From 1-14-2-50-31-20 sp964617555 (GTDB taxonomy: Bacteria; Bacteroidota; Ignavibacteria; Ignavibacteriales; Melioribacteraceae), in contig CAZTYP010000032.1 in assembly GCA_964617555.1 (NCBI GenBank), positions 1 through 22,922 of the forward strand: a DNA stretch of 22,922 nt, in the 5' to 3' direction. Below the pieces are notes generated by a model, which saw only the letters and a list, made by a program, of their open reading frames with translations, was not told where the DNA came from and searched no databases. A program made the position numbers and the translations under genes. Below are positions 14,879 through 22,922 of this stretch, one piece after another; the first letter of the stretch is position 1; each line of letters begins with the position of its first letter.

Positions 14879-14941
14879 AAACTATCATTGATGAATTTAA
14901 TTCTCATTTTCTTTATCTTGATATATAAAATCGGATAAAGA

Positions 14942-15364
14942 ATGAAAATGTTTTCCTTTAAATTATTTCAAATCATAATATGGTTACTGCTAATTAATTC
15001 CTTCCCAATTTTTTCGCAAACTGATAAAGAAATAGTTGAAAAAATTTTTTCAAAAATAGAGTTAGGTATGGAAACCGGAAAAATAGAATTGTTTTCTCCA
15101 TATTTAATGGAAACCGTTTATATCGGTTTTCAAAGTAAAACTGCCGATTACTTTAGCAAAGAACAAGCATATTATGTGTTGCAAGATTATATTGTTGAGT
15201 TAAATTTGCAAAAAGTAAAAACCTTAAAAAAGAAAATTTCCGGTAATTCTCCTTTTATTTCGGGCAAATTAATTTCCGTTAACGTAGTTGATAAATTACA
15301 TTATTTCATCTCTTTAAAATATGAAAACGGTAGTTGGAAAATATTCCAAATAATCATAGACTGA
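14942..15364 (+). CDS. Secreted DUF4783-like protein
   Basis: The 140-residue product has an N-terminal hydrophobic signal (about 1-25, ending FPIFSQ) and a small alpha/beta domain: EIVEKIFSKIELGMETGKIE, LFSPYLMETVYIGF, YFSKEQAYYVLQDYI and a final KYENGSWKIFQIIID. This order fits the DUF4783 group of small periplasmic NTF2-like proteins of Bacteroidota, whose role is not known. ATG at 14942 (or 14948) has only a weak Shine-Dalgarno, and a seven-pair inverted repeat (CTTTATC 14911-14917 with GATAAAG 14934-14940) lies directly before it. The stop codon shares one base with the next start (TGATG), so it is translationally coupled to the histidine kinase and may serve that sensor. Confidence 0.6.
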   Translation: MKMFSFKLFQIIIWLLLINSFPIFSQTDKEIVEKIFSKIELGMETGKIELFSPYLMETVYIGFQSKTADYFSKEQAYYVLQDYIVELNLQKVKTLKKKISGNSPFISGKLISVNVVDKLHYFISLKYENGSWKIFQIIID

Positions 15365-18300
15365 TGTTTAATCCAAAATCAAAAAATAATCGGCTGATTT
15401 TTTCTGCAGTTGTATTTGTTGCAGCACTGCTTATAAAATTTTTTTCTCCTATAAATGATTATTCGGGAAATTGGAAGAAGGGAAATGGAGGAAGAATAAA
15501 AGAGGTTGTTGCTGCAGTAGATTCTGCAATTGCAGAAAGAGAAAGAGTGCTTGTTTCAATATCATCACAAATAGAAAAGAAGATAAAATCTGATACTCTT
15601 AAAAACTTGTTGAAATTTTTAGAAGTAATTTCAACTGTACAAAATAACAAAATAGAAATTAATATTTTCAGCAACGGGAAGTTACTTGCTTGGAATAATA
15701 AAGAAATAATAAGTAGTAACGAGCTTTATTCAAAATTAAAAACCGAAGGAAAAGGGAACTGTTTTTTTTACGAAACTCCGTTGACCGTATATTTTGCTAA
15801 AATTTCTGTTATAGATTCAATTGAAATGTTTACTGCTCTTCCCGTTGAAAAAAAATATATTCTTCGTAATCCTTTTTATCAAAAAGTAAGTTTGGCCGAT
15901 TCTTTGACGAATGAATATGGGCTATCTGTTAAAATTAATTACAATACTCAATTGCGTGTCGGGACTTTACCGATTAAAAACAGCATGGGAAAAATAATAG
16001 GGGGTGTAAAATTTGCAGATTCCGGTGGAGTTACAGTAAAACATGATATTATTAATCCGTATAATATCGTTATATCGTTATTATTTTTATTTGCATTAAT
16101 TCTTTTTTTACAGTGGATTAATAAGATTGTTGTTAAAGATGGTTATTTAATTAAAATCGGTTTTTTTATTTTTACGGTAATATTAATACGTTCTTTTATT
16201 GCATTTACGGGGCAAGATGATTTTTCATTTTTCGGAAATATTGTAAATCCTATATATTATTCGTCCCGAAAATTATGGGGATTTACAAAATCGCCTCTTT
16301 CTCTATTCTTTACAATTCTTGCTCTGTTTGTAATCAGTCTTAAAATATTTTTTACTTTTCGACAATATTTAAATACAAAAACATTTTCACGCATAGCAAA
16401 ATTCCTTTTATTTGGTATTACATTAATAACTTTTCTTCTTTTATATAATTGGTTTTCCGATATATTAAAGAGTATTATTTTCGATTCCTCAATTCTTTAT
16501 TTTAAAGATGCAACATTATTCGGCGGATATGAAACGGTATTTATGTACTTCAATATTTTATTGGTTGGTATTACCGCTGTAATATTTGGTGTAATATTTG
16601 TTGAAATTTTATCTATAACAATTTTGCAAATAGAAATTTTAGGGAAGCGAAATTTATTATTTCTTTTGTTTTCGGTTATTTTATCCTTTCTTCTTATCGA
16701 TGAATTTATTTGTAAAAAAAGTTCGTATGTTCTAGCCGGTTTCTTTTTGATAGTTACTTTCGGTATTTATTATTTCCAAAATTTTATAAGGACTAATAAT
16801 TATTTAAAAATTTTTTCTCTTCTTATTACCGGATCAATTTTGTCTGTTTCGTTTCTTAATTATTTTAATACACAATTGGAGGTTAAATCACTTAAAACAA
16901 TTGCGAACGAATTAACCCGCTCCAATATTGATTTATATGAATATTATGTTAACAATGCCATCGATAAGGTAAGCCGAAAAAAACAATCTGTTTCCGAATT
17001 AGAAAATGTAAAAAACATCGATGCTCTTGCTTTTATGTTATGGAGTAATACTTTATTATCTACAGAAGTACGGAGTTCCGCATTAAGGATAATTGATGTT
17101 GATAAAAATTTGCTCGGAAGTTTTGAATATGAGTTTGCTTTACCGTATAGCTGGCAGTGGGAGGATTCCCTCGTTACAGGAAAACAACTTAAAATTATTG
17201 ATGATAATAAATCGGCTAAACTTATTGCTTCCGTTATACCGGTATATTCCGGTAAATCAATCACAAAATATATTGAAATAGATGTTCTTTATGATACTCA
17301 TAAGATTGCGATTAACAGCAATAACAAGCTTATTAATTATTATGCTTTGTTCAAGGGAATTCCCGTAAACACAAACTTGCTTAAAATATACGAATATACC
17401 AATGATACTCTTACAAATTATTTTACAAATGTGTTTTTAACAAAACAAGAAAAAGAAAAAATTAAAAATTATTCCAAACACATTAATAAAGAAGATTGGA
17501 TAGAGTTGAATATTGACAATGATAAGCATGTTTTTTTTATTCAAAAAAATGATGAACAAATTATTGCCGTAGGTTTAGGCGAAAAAGATTTTATGTGGAA
17601 TCTGTTCGATTTTTTCAAAGTCTTTTTTATTCATAGTATTATGATTTTTCTTTTCTTCATTATTGTGGCTTTGTTTAATTATAATAAATGGAAATATTTT
17701 AAAATCAGTTTCAAAAGTAAAATTCTATTTGCACTATTAATTGTTTCCATAATTCCTTTAATATTTTTAGCTCTTTATCTTAAAGATATTTCCAACAAGA
17801 AAAACAGAGATGCAGTTAACTACAAATTAGGAAAGCGTGCCGATGGTGTGGAACATTACATTGCAAGGCATATTAACAACACCGATAACTTGTATGAGGT
17901 CTTTGAAAACGCCAATAAAGACCTTGGGGTTGACTATGCAATTTATGAAAATGAAAATCTTATTTATAGTTCCGAAGGCACCTATTATAAGATCGGCTTA
18001 TTACCGCTGATACTAAATCCCGATGCCTATCTTGCCGTTAAAAAATACGGAATTAGTGAAGTAATTTTAAAAGAAAATATTGATAATTATTTTTTTAATT
18101 CACTTTACCATAAATCGCTTATAAAAAATAACGAATACATAATAAAAGTCAGCGATCTATTAAATGGTTTTCGCCTTCCTATGAGCGGTATTGAATTAAA
18201 TGTTTTTTTGTTCGGGATTTATTCGTTGGCAATAATAATAATTATTATTATAAGTACGTTGTTGGCAAATCAAATTTCGGCACCTATTGAAAAATTAACC

Positions 18301-19095
18301 AAAGCAACGCGGTCGGTAAGTAGCGGGGATATGGATATTCAATTACAACTGGAAAGCGGCAGTGGGGAAGTAAAGGAATTGATAGCCGGATTTAATCTGA
18401 TGGTGCGTCAACTTAAAAAAAACCGGAACGAATTGGCAAAAATGGAACGTGAATCCGCTTGGCGGGAAATGGCCAAACAAGTGGCTCACGAAATTAAAAA
18501 TCCTTTAACTCCCATGAAACTTGCAGTTCAGCATCTTATTGCGGCTCATCAGGATAAATCGGAAAAATATGATTCCATTTTTTATAAAGTTACAACAACA
18601 ATTATTAATCAAATAGATACCCTTAAAAATATTGCGTCTGAATTTTCCAATATTGCCAAAATGCCTGAACTAAAATTACAGCCTATAAATATTTCTACAA
18701 TAATAAAAGAAACGGCAAATTTGTTTATTGAAGAAGAATGTATAATTAAAATTGAAAATGACAAAGAACAAATTATTATCAATAGTGATAAAGAACAGTT
18801 CCAACGAATGATTGTAAATCTTATCAGAAATTCCATTCAAGCCGATGCAAAAAATATTATAATTAAAACTTTTTCCAAACCGGAGACTGTAGAACTATAT
18901 GTAATTGACGATGGCAAAGGGATAAGTGATAATGTGATAGAAAATATTTTCGACAAAGAGTTTACAACAAAAAAAGAAGGAATGGGATTGGGTTTGGCCA
19001 TGATTAGAAAATTCTTAAATTTAACCGGAGGAACTATTTTTGTTAAAGAAACTTCCGATAAAGGTACAACAATTAAAATAGAGATTAAAAAATAA
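15364..19095 (+). CDS. Large multi-spanning NtrY-like sensor histidine kinase
   Basis: The start ATG at 15364 overlaps the previous stop; an earlier in-frame ATG at 15334 lies inside the upstream gene. The 1243-residue product has one N-terminal membrane segment (11-27), an extracytoplasmic domain (about 28-230), a block of eight hydrophobic segments (about 233-500), a second soluble part (about 505-750), two further segments (about 754-774 and 786-806), a third soluble part, and a last segment (about 946-968). A HAMP region follows, then HisKA with VAHEIKNPLTPMKL (His1042), the N box NLIRNSIQA (1152-1160), DDGKGI (1182-1187), FDKEFTTKK and GMGLGLAM (1206-1213). All kinase boxes are intact. 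The H box is of the NtrY type. No response regulator gene lies in the window, so its partner and signal are unknown. Confidence 0.88.
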   Translation: MFNPKSKNNRLIFSAVVFVAALLIKFFSPINDYSGNWKKGNGGRIKEVVAAVDSAIAERERVLVSISSQIEKKIKSDTLKNLLKFLEVISTVQNNKIEINIFSNGKLLAWNNKEIISSNELYSKLKTEGKGNCFFYETPLTVYFAKISVIDSIEMFTALPVEKKYILRNPFYQKVSLADSLTNEYGLSVKINYNTQLRVGTLPIKNSMGKIIGGVKFADSGGVTVKHDIINPYNIVISLLFLFALILFLQWINKIVVKDGYLIKIGFFIFTVILIRSFIAFTGQDDFSFFGNIVNPIYYSSRKLWGFTKSPLSLFFTILALFVISLKIFFTFRQYLNTKTFSRIAKFLLFGITLITFLLLYNWFSDILKSIIFDSSILYFKDATLFGGYETVFMYFNILLVGITAVIFGVIFVEILSITILQIEILGKRNLLFLLFSVILSFLLIDEFICKKSSYVLAGFFLIVTFGIYYFQNFIRTNNYLKIFSLLITGSILSVSFLNYFNTQLEVKSLKTIANELTRSNIDLYEYYVNNAIDKVSRKKQSVSELENVKNIDALAFMLWSNTLLSTEVRSSALRIIDVDKNLLGSFEYEFALPYSWQWEDSLVTGKQLKIIDDNKSAKLIASVIPVYSGKSITKYIEIDVLYDTHKIAINSNNKLINYYALFKGIPVNTNLLKIYEYTNDTLTNYFTNVFLTKQEKEKIKNYSKHINKEDWIELNIDNDKHVFFIQKNDEQIIAVGLGEKDFMWNLFDFFKVFFIHSIMIFLFFIIVALFNYNKWKYFKISFKSKILFALLIVSIIPLIFLALYLKDISNKKNRDAVNYKLGKRADGVEHYIARHINNTDNLYEVFENANKDLGVDYAIYENENLIYSSEGTYYKIGLLPLILNPDAYLAVKKYGISEVILKENIDNYFFNSLYHKSLIKNNEYIIKVSDLLNGFRLPMSGIELNVFLFGIYSLAIIIIIIISTLLANQISAPIEKLTKATRSVSSGDMDIQLQLESGSGEVKELIAGFNLMVRQLKKNRNELAKMERESAWREMAKQVAHEIKNPLTPMKLAVQHLIAAHQDKSEKYDSIFYKVTTTIINQIDTLKNIASEFSNIAKMPELKLQPINISTIIKETANLFIEEECIIKIENDKEQIIINSDKEQFQRMIVNLIRNSIQADAKNIIIKTFSKPETVELYVIDDGKGISDNVIENIFDKEFTTKKEGMGLGLAMIRKFLNLTGGTIFVKETSDKGTTIKIEIKK

Positions 19096-22000
19096 ATGTA
19101 CAAATTAACAAAACAACAATCCGAGGCACTTAATTATAACAAACATATTTCACTTACGGCAAATGCCGGTTCGGGAAAAACTTTTGTTTTGGCACGTCGT
19201 TTTTTATCTATTCTTTTGGAAGAAAAGATAGAATTGGAAAATATTGTTGCAATTACTTTTACCGAAAAAGCAGCATCGGAATTATATAAAAAAATTGCCG
19301 CCGAAATTGAAAACAGAATGCAAATAACCGAATCATTTTCGGATTATCGTAAGCTGGAAAATCTAAGGCGTTCATTGGTATCGGCAAAAATTTCCACAAT
19401 ACATTCCTTTTGTATAGAAATATTAAAAGAGTTCCCTGCCGAAGCGGGAATTGATGCAAATTTTCTGCCGTTGGATAAACGTATTGCCGAGGAATTAATA
19501 ACTGCCGCCATTGAAGAAATAATTCAAAATTCCATCAGGACCAATAATGAACTTTTTGAATATATAAAAAAAACAGTGAGATTACTCGGCTCTCAAAAGG
19601 TGCTTCATTCGGTTCTTAAAACCATGATATATAAAAGGGATAGTGTGCTACGTATGCTTAAAGCCCACTATCTACAAGGGGAAAACGAAACGGCAAAATG
19701 GTTTAATGATAATTTTAAAGAATATTTCAAATTAATTTTTTCTGGGAAAATTTCTTCGTTTTGTATTGCAATAAAAACACTTAATAACAGAGTGGGTAGT
19801 GATAATTCGGTTGTTTTGGAAGTAACTTCTCTGCTCTCTTTGCTTAATAAAACAGATAATGTTTTTGGAAAAATCTTAATCATTAAAAAAATATTCGGAA
19901 TAATTTTAACTCAAAAGGGGACAATAAGAGAACGTGGATATTTATCCAAGAACAAAAGAGAAGGAATTCACGAAACAGTTGGTTTTCTTGAAAATTTATA
20001 TTCTACTTTTAAGTTGATTGATTTTTCTGAAGATTATGAATTTGCCGAAAAAGAATTAGCTAAATTCGGATACAATCTTCTTCAATTGTGGTATCCTGTT
20101 TTGGAAAACTATGAAACGAAAAAGAAACAAAGAGGAGGATTGGATTTTGAGGATTTACTTCTTTATACAAAAGATTTGGTTCAACGTGATGATGTGAAAT
20201 TATATCTTTCAGAACGATATAAATATTTTATGATTGATGAATATCAGGACACCAATGAAACTCAGTACGATATCTTTATTCCTATTTTGGATTATTTGAA
20301 ACGCGGAAATCTTTTTATTGTGGGAGATGAGAAACAGAGCATTTATATGTTTCGTGGTGCCGATTTAAAAGTTTTCGATAAAACAAAAAAAGTTATTGCA
20401 CGTGCGGGAGAAAGTGGACAATTATTGGAATTACCTCATAGTTTCAGACTTTCCAAAGAGTTGGTTTTATTTACAAACACTCTTTTCGGAAAACTATTTG
20501 CAAATCCAAAACCGGTATTTAACGAGGTGCAATATAACAACTTGATTTATGCGGAAAAAAAGGGAGAGTCTGAGAGCAAAATAGAGTTTTTAATTTCCGA
20601 CAGTAATAACGAGGATAGCGATAATGAATATAAATTGGTTGCAAAAAAAATATTGCAACTTGTTAATACCGGTCAATATAATTTTAAGGATATTGCTATT
20701 CTTTCCCGAATGCGAAAGGCATTTGTCCCTTTGGAAAAAGAATTAAGAAAACATGAAATTCCTTACCAAATATACGGCGGTAAAGGATTTTACCAGAGGC
20801 AAGAGGTATATGATGTTTATAATTATTTGAATTTTTTGTTGAATCCCAAAAGCGATGAGTCCTTGGTGGCTGTTCTCCGTTCTCCGTTTTTTATGCTTCC
20901 CGATAAAACAATTTTTAAAATTTCCGGTTGTAACGGAAATTCTTTTTATGACAAGTTAGTAAACTATTCTAAAACCAATGATAGTGCGAAAGAAATTGTA
21001 AGCAAATTAAAGACGGCTTTGCAAAAAGTTAAATCAATGCAATTGCCGATTTTAATTCGCGAACTTTTGTATTCTTCTGGATACTGGGCAAAAGTTACGT
21101 CATTAAAAGAGAATAAACAAATTTTTGCGAATTTGGACAAGCTTATTAACACGGCAATTTCATTTGCAGATAAAAATTCATCAACCTTATACGATTTTGT
21201 TTCATATTTAAAAGATGCAATAAATAAAACCGAAGATGAAAGTTTGGCCGTAATTTCGGAAGATGATTTAAATGTAAAATTGTTAACAATTCATGCGGCT
21301 AAAGGGTTGGAATTTCCGGTTGTTTTTATAATCAATACAAACAGTAAGGGATTAGACGATAGGGTAAAATCCAAAAGTGTAGTAATAGATAAAGATTTCG
21401 GAATTTTAACCAAGACATTTGATAATGAGTTTTTTGATGCTAAAGTGACTGCACCCATTGTCGGAATTTACAATCTTGTAATGCAAAAAAAATCGGAAGC
21501 GGAATTGAAACGGTTACTCTATGTTGCCGTTACACGGGCGGAACAATCCCTTTTTATTTCGGCAACAATTAAAAAGGGAAGTAAGCCTGTTAATGCTTCT
21601 TTTTTATCGTTGTTAACAGAAGGCTTAGATATAAAAGAAATGGATGGGGAGAAAACAATTACCGGAAATATTAAAATAATGAAGGAGACTGATGATAATT
21701 TTGTTGAACATGAAAAACAATTATCAATCTCTATTCCTTTTATATTCAATATAGAAACGGGAAACGAAAATTTTTCCGATAAAACTGTAAGTACAACGGA
21801 AAACAAAGTTGAAATTAATATATCCGACATTAAAGATTTTGAACAAAACGAAATTATTTCCGCAAGTAAAATTTCCGTTTATAATCAATGTCCGTTTAAA
21901 TATTATCTTGTTTATGATTTAGGATTTACTCCTCTTTTCTATAAAGGGAAAACGGAGTTATTAGTTGATAATTATGAACAAGAGGATTCTGAAAACGCTC

Positions 22001-22629
22001 CGATTTTACTTGCCAATGTTAAAGGAAATATTATTCATAAAATATTGGAAGAGGAAATCCCAATAAAAGATATGGAAAAGCGTATAGAAGAATTGCTTGT
22101 TTTAAACTCTTTAACTGATAAGTCAGAATTAGATAAAGTAAAATTAAGTATATTAAAGTTAATCCGAAATTATATGTCCTCCGGCACCTATAATAAAATA
22201 AAAAGATATACGAACTATGAAAATGAGTTTGAAATATATTTAAAGCACAATGACTTTTATCTGTACGGTATTATCGACAAATTAATAATCGAAAAGAATG
22301 AGGCAATTATTATTGATTATAAAACCGATAGTTTAGATAAATATTCTGTTCCCGAGAAATTGGAAAATTATAAATATCAATTACTTTTTTATGCCTATTT
22401 AATAAATAAAATTAAACAAGAAATTAATAAAATAACTTGTCGCCTTGTTTTTATTGAATCTCCCGAAGAGGAGGCCGGTTTTGAAGTTACCGGGCAAATG
22501 TTGGAAAACTTTGAAAAAAAATTGCTTTTGGCAATAGAAGCAATGAGAAAAGAAGAGTATAATAAAAATAAATCTCATTGTAAAAGTTGTTATTTTTCGG
22601 ATAGTAAAAACAGATGTATTGTGAAATAA
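19096..22629 (+). CDS. AddA/UvrD-like helicase-nuclease with Fe-S-type cysteines
   Basis: This 1177-residue protein combines a superfamily 1A helicase with a C-terminal PD-(D/E)XK nuclease, as in AddA/RecB recombination enzymes that process double-strand breaks. Helicase motifs are ANAGSGKT (22-29), ITFTEKAA, IHSF, IDEYQD (380-385), VGDEKQSIYMFRGA, LPHSFR, HAAKGLEF (733-740) and VAVTRAEQ (Arg814). The nuclease shows GNIIHKILEE, IIDKL (Asp1061), IIDYKTD (Asp1074, Lys1076) and YKYQLLFYAYLI. Cys932 (NQCPFKYY) with Cys1162, Cys1165 and Cys1174 form the pattern of the 4Fe-4S cap typical of AddB, Cas4 and Dna2 nucleases, which is unusual for AddA. The ATG directly abuts the kinase stop (TAAATG), without a clear Shine-Dalgarno. 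No AddB gene is adjacent; it may be outside the window. Confidence 0.88.
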   Translation: MYKLTKQQSEALNYNKHISLTANAGSGKTFVLARRFLSILLEEKIELENIVAITFTEKAASELYKKIAAEIENRMQITESFSDYRKLENLRRSLVSAKISTIHSFCIEILKEFPAEAGIDANFLPLDKRIAEELITAAIEEIIQNSIRTNNELFEYIKKTVRLLGSQKVLHSVLKTMIYKRDSVLRMLKAHYLQGENETAKWFNDNFKEYFKLIFSGKISSFCIAIKTLNNRVGSDNSVVLEVTSLLSLLNKTDNVFGKILIIKKIFGIILTQKGTIRERGYLSKNKREGIHETVGFLENLYSTFKLIDFSEDYEFAEKELAKFGYNLLQLWYPVLENYETKKKQRGGLDFEDLLLYTKDLVQRDDVKLYLSERYKYFMIDEYQDTNETQYDIFIPILDYLKRGNLFIVGDEKQSIYMFRGADLKVFDKTKKVIARAGESGQLLELPHSFRLSKELVLFTNTLFGKLFANPKPVFNEVQYNNLIYAEKKGESESKIEFLISDSNNEDSDNEYKLVAKKILQLVNTGQYNFKDIAILSRMRKAFVPLEKELRKHEIPYQIYGGKGFYQRQEVYDVYNYLNFLLNPKSDESLVAVLRSPFFMLPDKTIFKISGCNGNSFYDKLVNYSKTNDSAKEIVSKLKTALQKVKSMQLPILIRELLYSSGYWAKVTSLKENKQIFANLDKLINTAISFADKNSSTLYDFVSYLKDAINKTEDESLAVISEDDLNVKLLTIHAAKGLEFPVVFIINTNSKGLDDRVKSKSVVIDKDFGILTKTFDNEFFDAKVTAPIVGIYNLVMQKKSEAELKRLLYVAVTRAEQSLFISATIKKGSKPVNASFLSLLTEGLDIKEMDGEKTITGNIKIMKETDDNFVEHEKQLSISIPFIFNIETGNENFSDKTVSTTENKVEINISDIKDFEQNEIISASKISVYNQCPFKYYLVYDLGFTPLFYKGKTELLVDNYEQEDSENAPILLANVKGNIIHKILEEEIPIKDMEKRIEELLVLNSLTDKSELDKVKLSILKLIRNYMSSGTYNKIKRYTNYENEFEIYLKHNDFYLYGIIDKLIIEKNEAIIIDYKTDSLDKYSVPEKLENYKYQLLFYAYLINKIKQEINKITCRLVFIESPEEEAGFEVTGQMLENFEKKLLLAIEAMRKEEYNKNKSHCKSCYFSDSKNRCIVK

Positions 22630-22649
22630 ATTGTTAAAGAGGAAAAAAG

Positions 22650-22922
22650 TTGATTACCAAGCAGAACATGATGATTTTTTTTGATGAAGAAGTAAACGCT
22701 GGATTATTAAACAGAGCGGAAATAGATGACAAATATAAATGGGATTTAACAGATATTTATATTTCGGAAAAAGAATGGGAGAAAGACTTTGCCGAACTTG
22801 AATTAAAAATAAATGAATTAAGTAAGTTCAGAGGAACGCTGGGAGAAAATGCTGAAAATCTATTGAGATGCTTAAAATTTGACGAGAATATCGGAATTAA
22901 GTTGGATAAACTTCATCTTTAT
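22650..22922 (+). CDS. pepF: Oligoendopeptidase F (M3 family), N-terminal part (cut by window edge)
   Basis: The first 91 residues run to the window end. The segment LLNRAEIDDKYKWDLTDIYISEKEWEKDFAELE is typical of the start of PepF/M3B zinc peptidases, which cleave short peptides in the cytoplasm; the catalytic HExxH motif would lie downstream. The start is taken as TTG at 22650 because AGAGG (22638-22642) lies seven bases upstream. The ATG codons at 22668 and 22671 lie about 25 bases or more from it. It lies 20 bases after the helicase stop on the same strand and may be co-transcribed. Confidence 0.82.
   Translation, partial: MITKQNMMIFFDEEVNAGLLNRAEIDDKYKWDLTDIYISEKEWEKDFAELELKINELSKFRGTLGENAENLLRCLKFDENIGIKLDKLHLY

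Noticed and set aside
18228..18255. Run of AT-rich codons (ATA/ATT repeats) in the kinase gene as a simple repeat
   Set aside because: It encodes the Ile-rich last membrane segment and needs no other explanation.
1..22922. CRISPR array, insertion sequence, prophage, toxin-antitoxin, tRNA or rRNA
   Set aside because: No regularly spaced repeats, transposase or integrase motifs, phage genes, small paired toxin-antitoxin genes, or tRNA-like cloverleaf with CCA end were seen on either strand.

Overview
The window looks like a chromosomal segment of an AT-rich bacterium of the Bacteroidota/Chlorobi superphylum, most likely an Ignavibacteria-type organism. Three observations support this. First, a secreted protein ends in a type IX secretion (T9SS) sorting domain with the YPNPFNPAT signature, a form typical of Ignavibacteria. 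Second, a TTTG-N19-TAnnTTTG promoter of the Bacteroidota type lies in front of the pyr genes. Third, there are PorV/FadL-like outer-membrane barrels and relaxed Bacteroidota-style lipoboxes. No mobile element, CRISPR array, tRNA or rRNA was found. This is ordinary chromosome, and I see no convincing undescribed multi-gene system. The most interesting material is the regulatory RNA in the pyr leader and some atypical protein architectures.

Layout. 1-4056 (+): the end of atpG, then ffh, rpsP, khpA, rimM, trmD and rplS. This is the widely conserved SRP/ribosome/tRNA-modification block, and it ends at a clear intrinsic terminator. 4087-4845 (+): a divergent MqnA-like (periplasmic-binding-fold) protein. 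4914-9439 (-): three envelope genes read leftward: a T9SS-sorted secreted protein, a 680-aa lipoprotein and a 475-aa outer-membrane barrel. A long AT-rich hairpin lies between the first two. 9440-9726 is a divergent intergenic region holding a 16-bp perfect palindrome. 9727-10869 (+): an OmpA-family protein with its own terminator.

10943-13865 (+): the pyrimidine operon pyrR-pyrB-pyrC. Its leader of about 100 nt carries a bulged hairpin resembling a PyrR-binding loop. A second hairpin there contains the Shine-Dalgarno sequence of pyrR and runs into a U6 tract, so the operon is probably controlled by attenuation and/or SD occlusion. 14005-22922 (+): an FN3-type lipoprotein, a DUF4783-like secreted protein, a 1243-aa multi-spanning NtrY-like histidine kinase, an AddA/UvrD-like helicase with a C-terminal PD-(D/E)XK nuclease and four Fe-S-type cysteines, and the start of an oligoendopeptidase F gene. 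The DUF4783-like, kinase and helicase genes are joined by an overlap or by zero spacing.

TTG start codons are used by several genes (rpsP, rimM, pepF), each with a Shine-Dalgarno sequence that fits. Function names rest on motifs read by eye; no database search was run.
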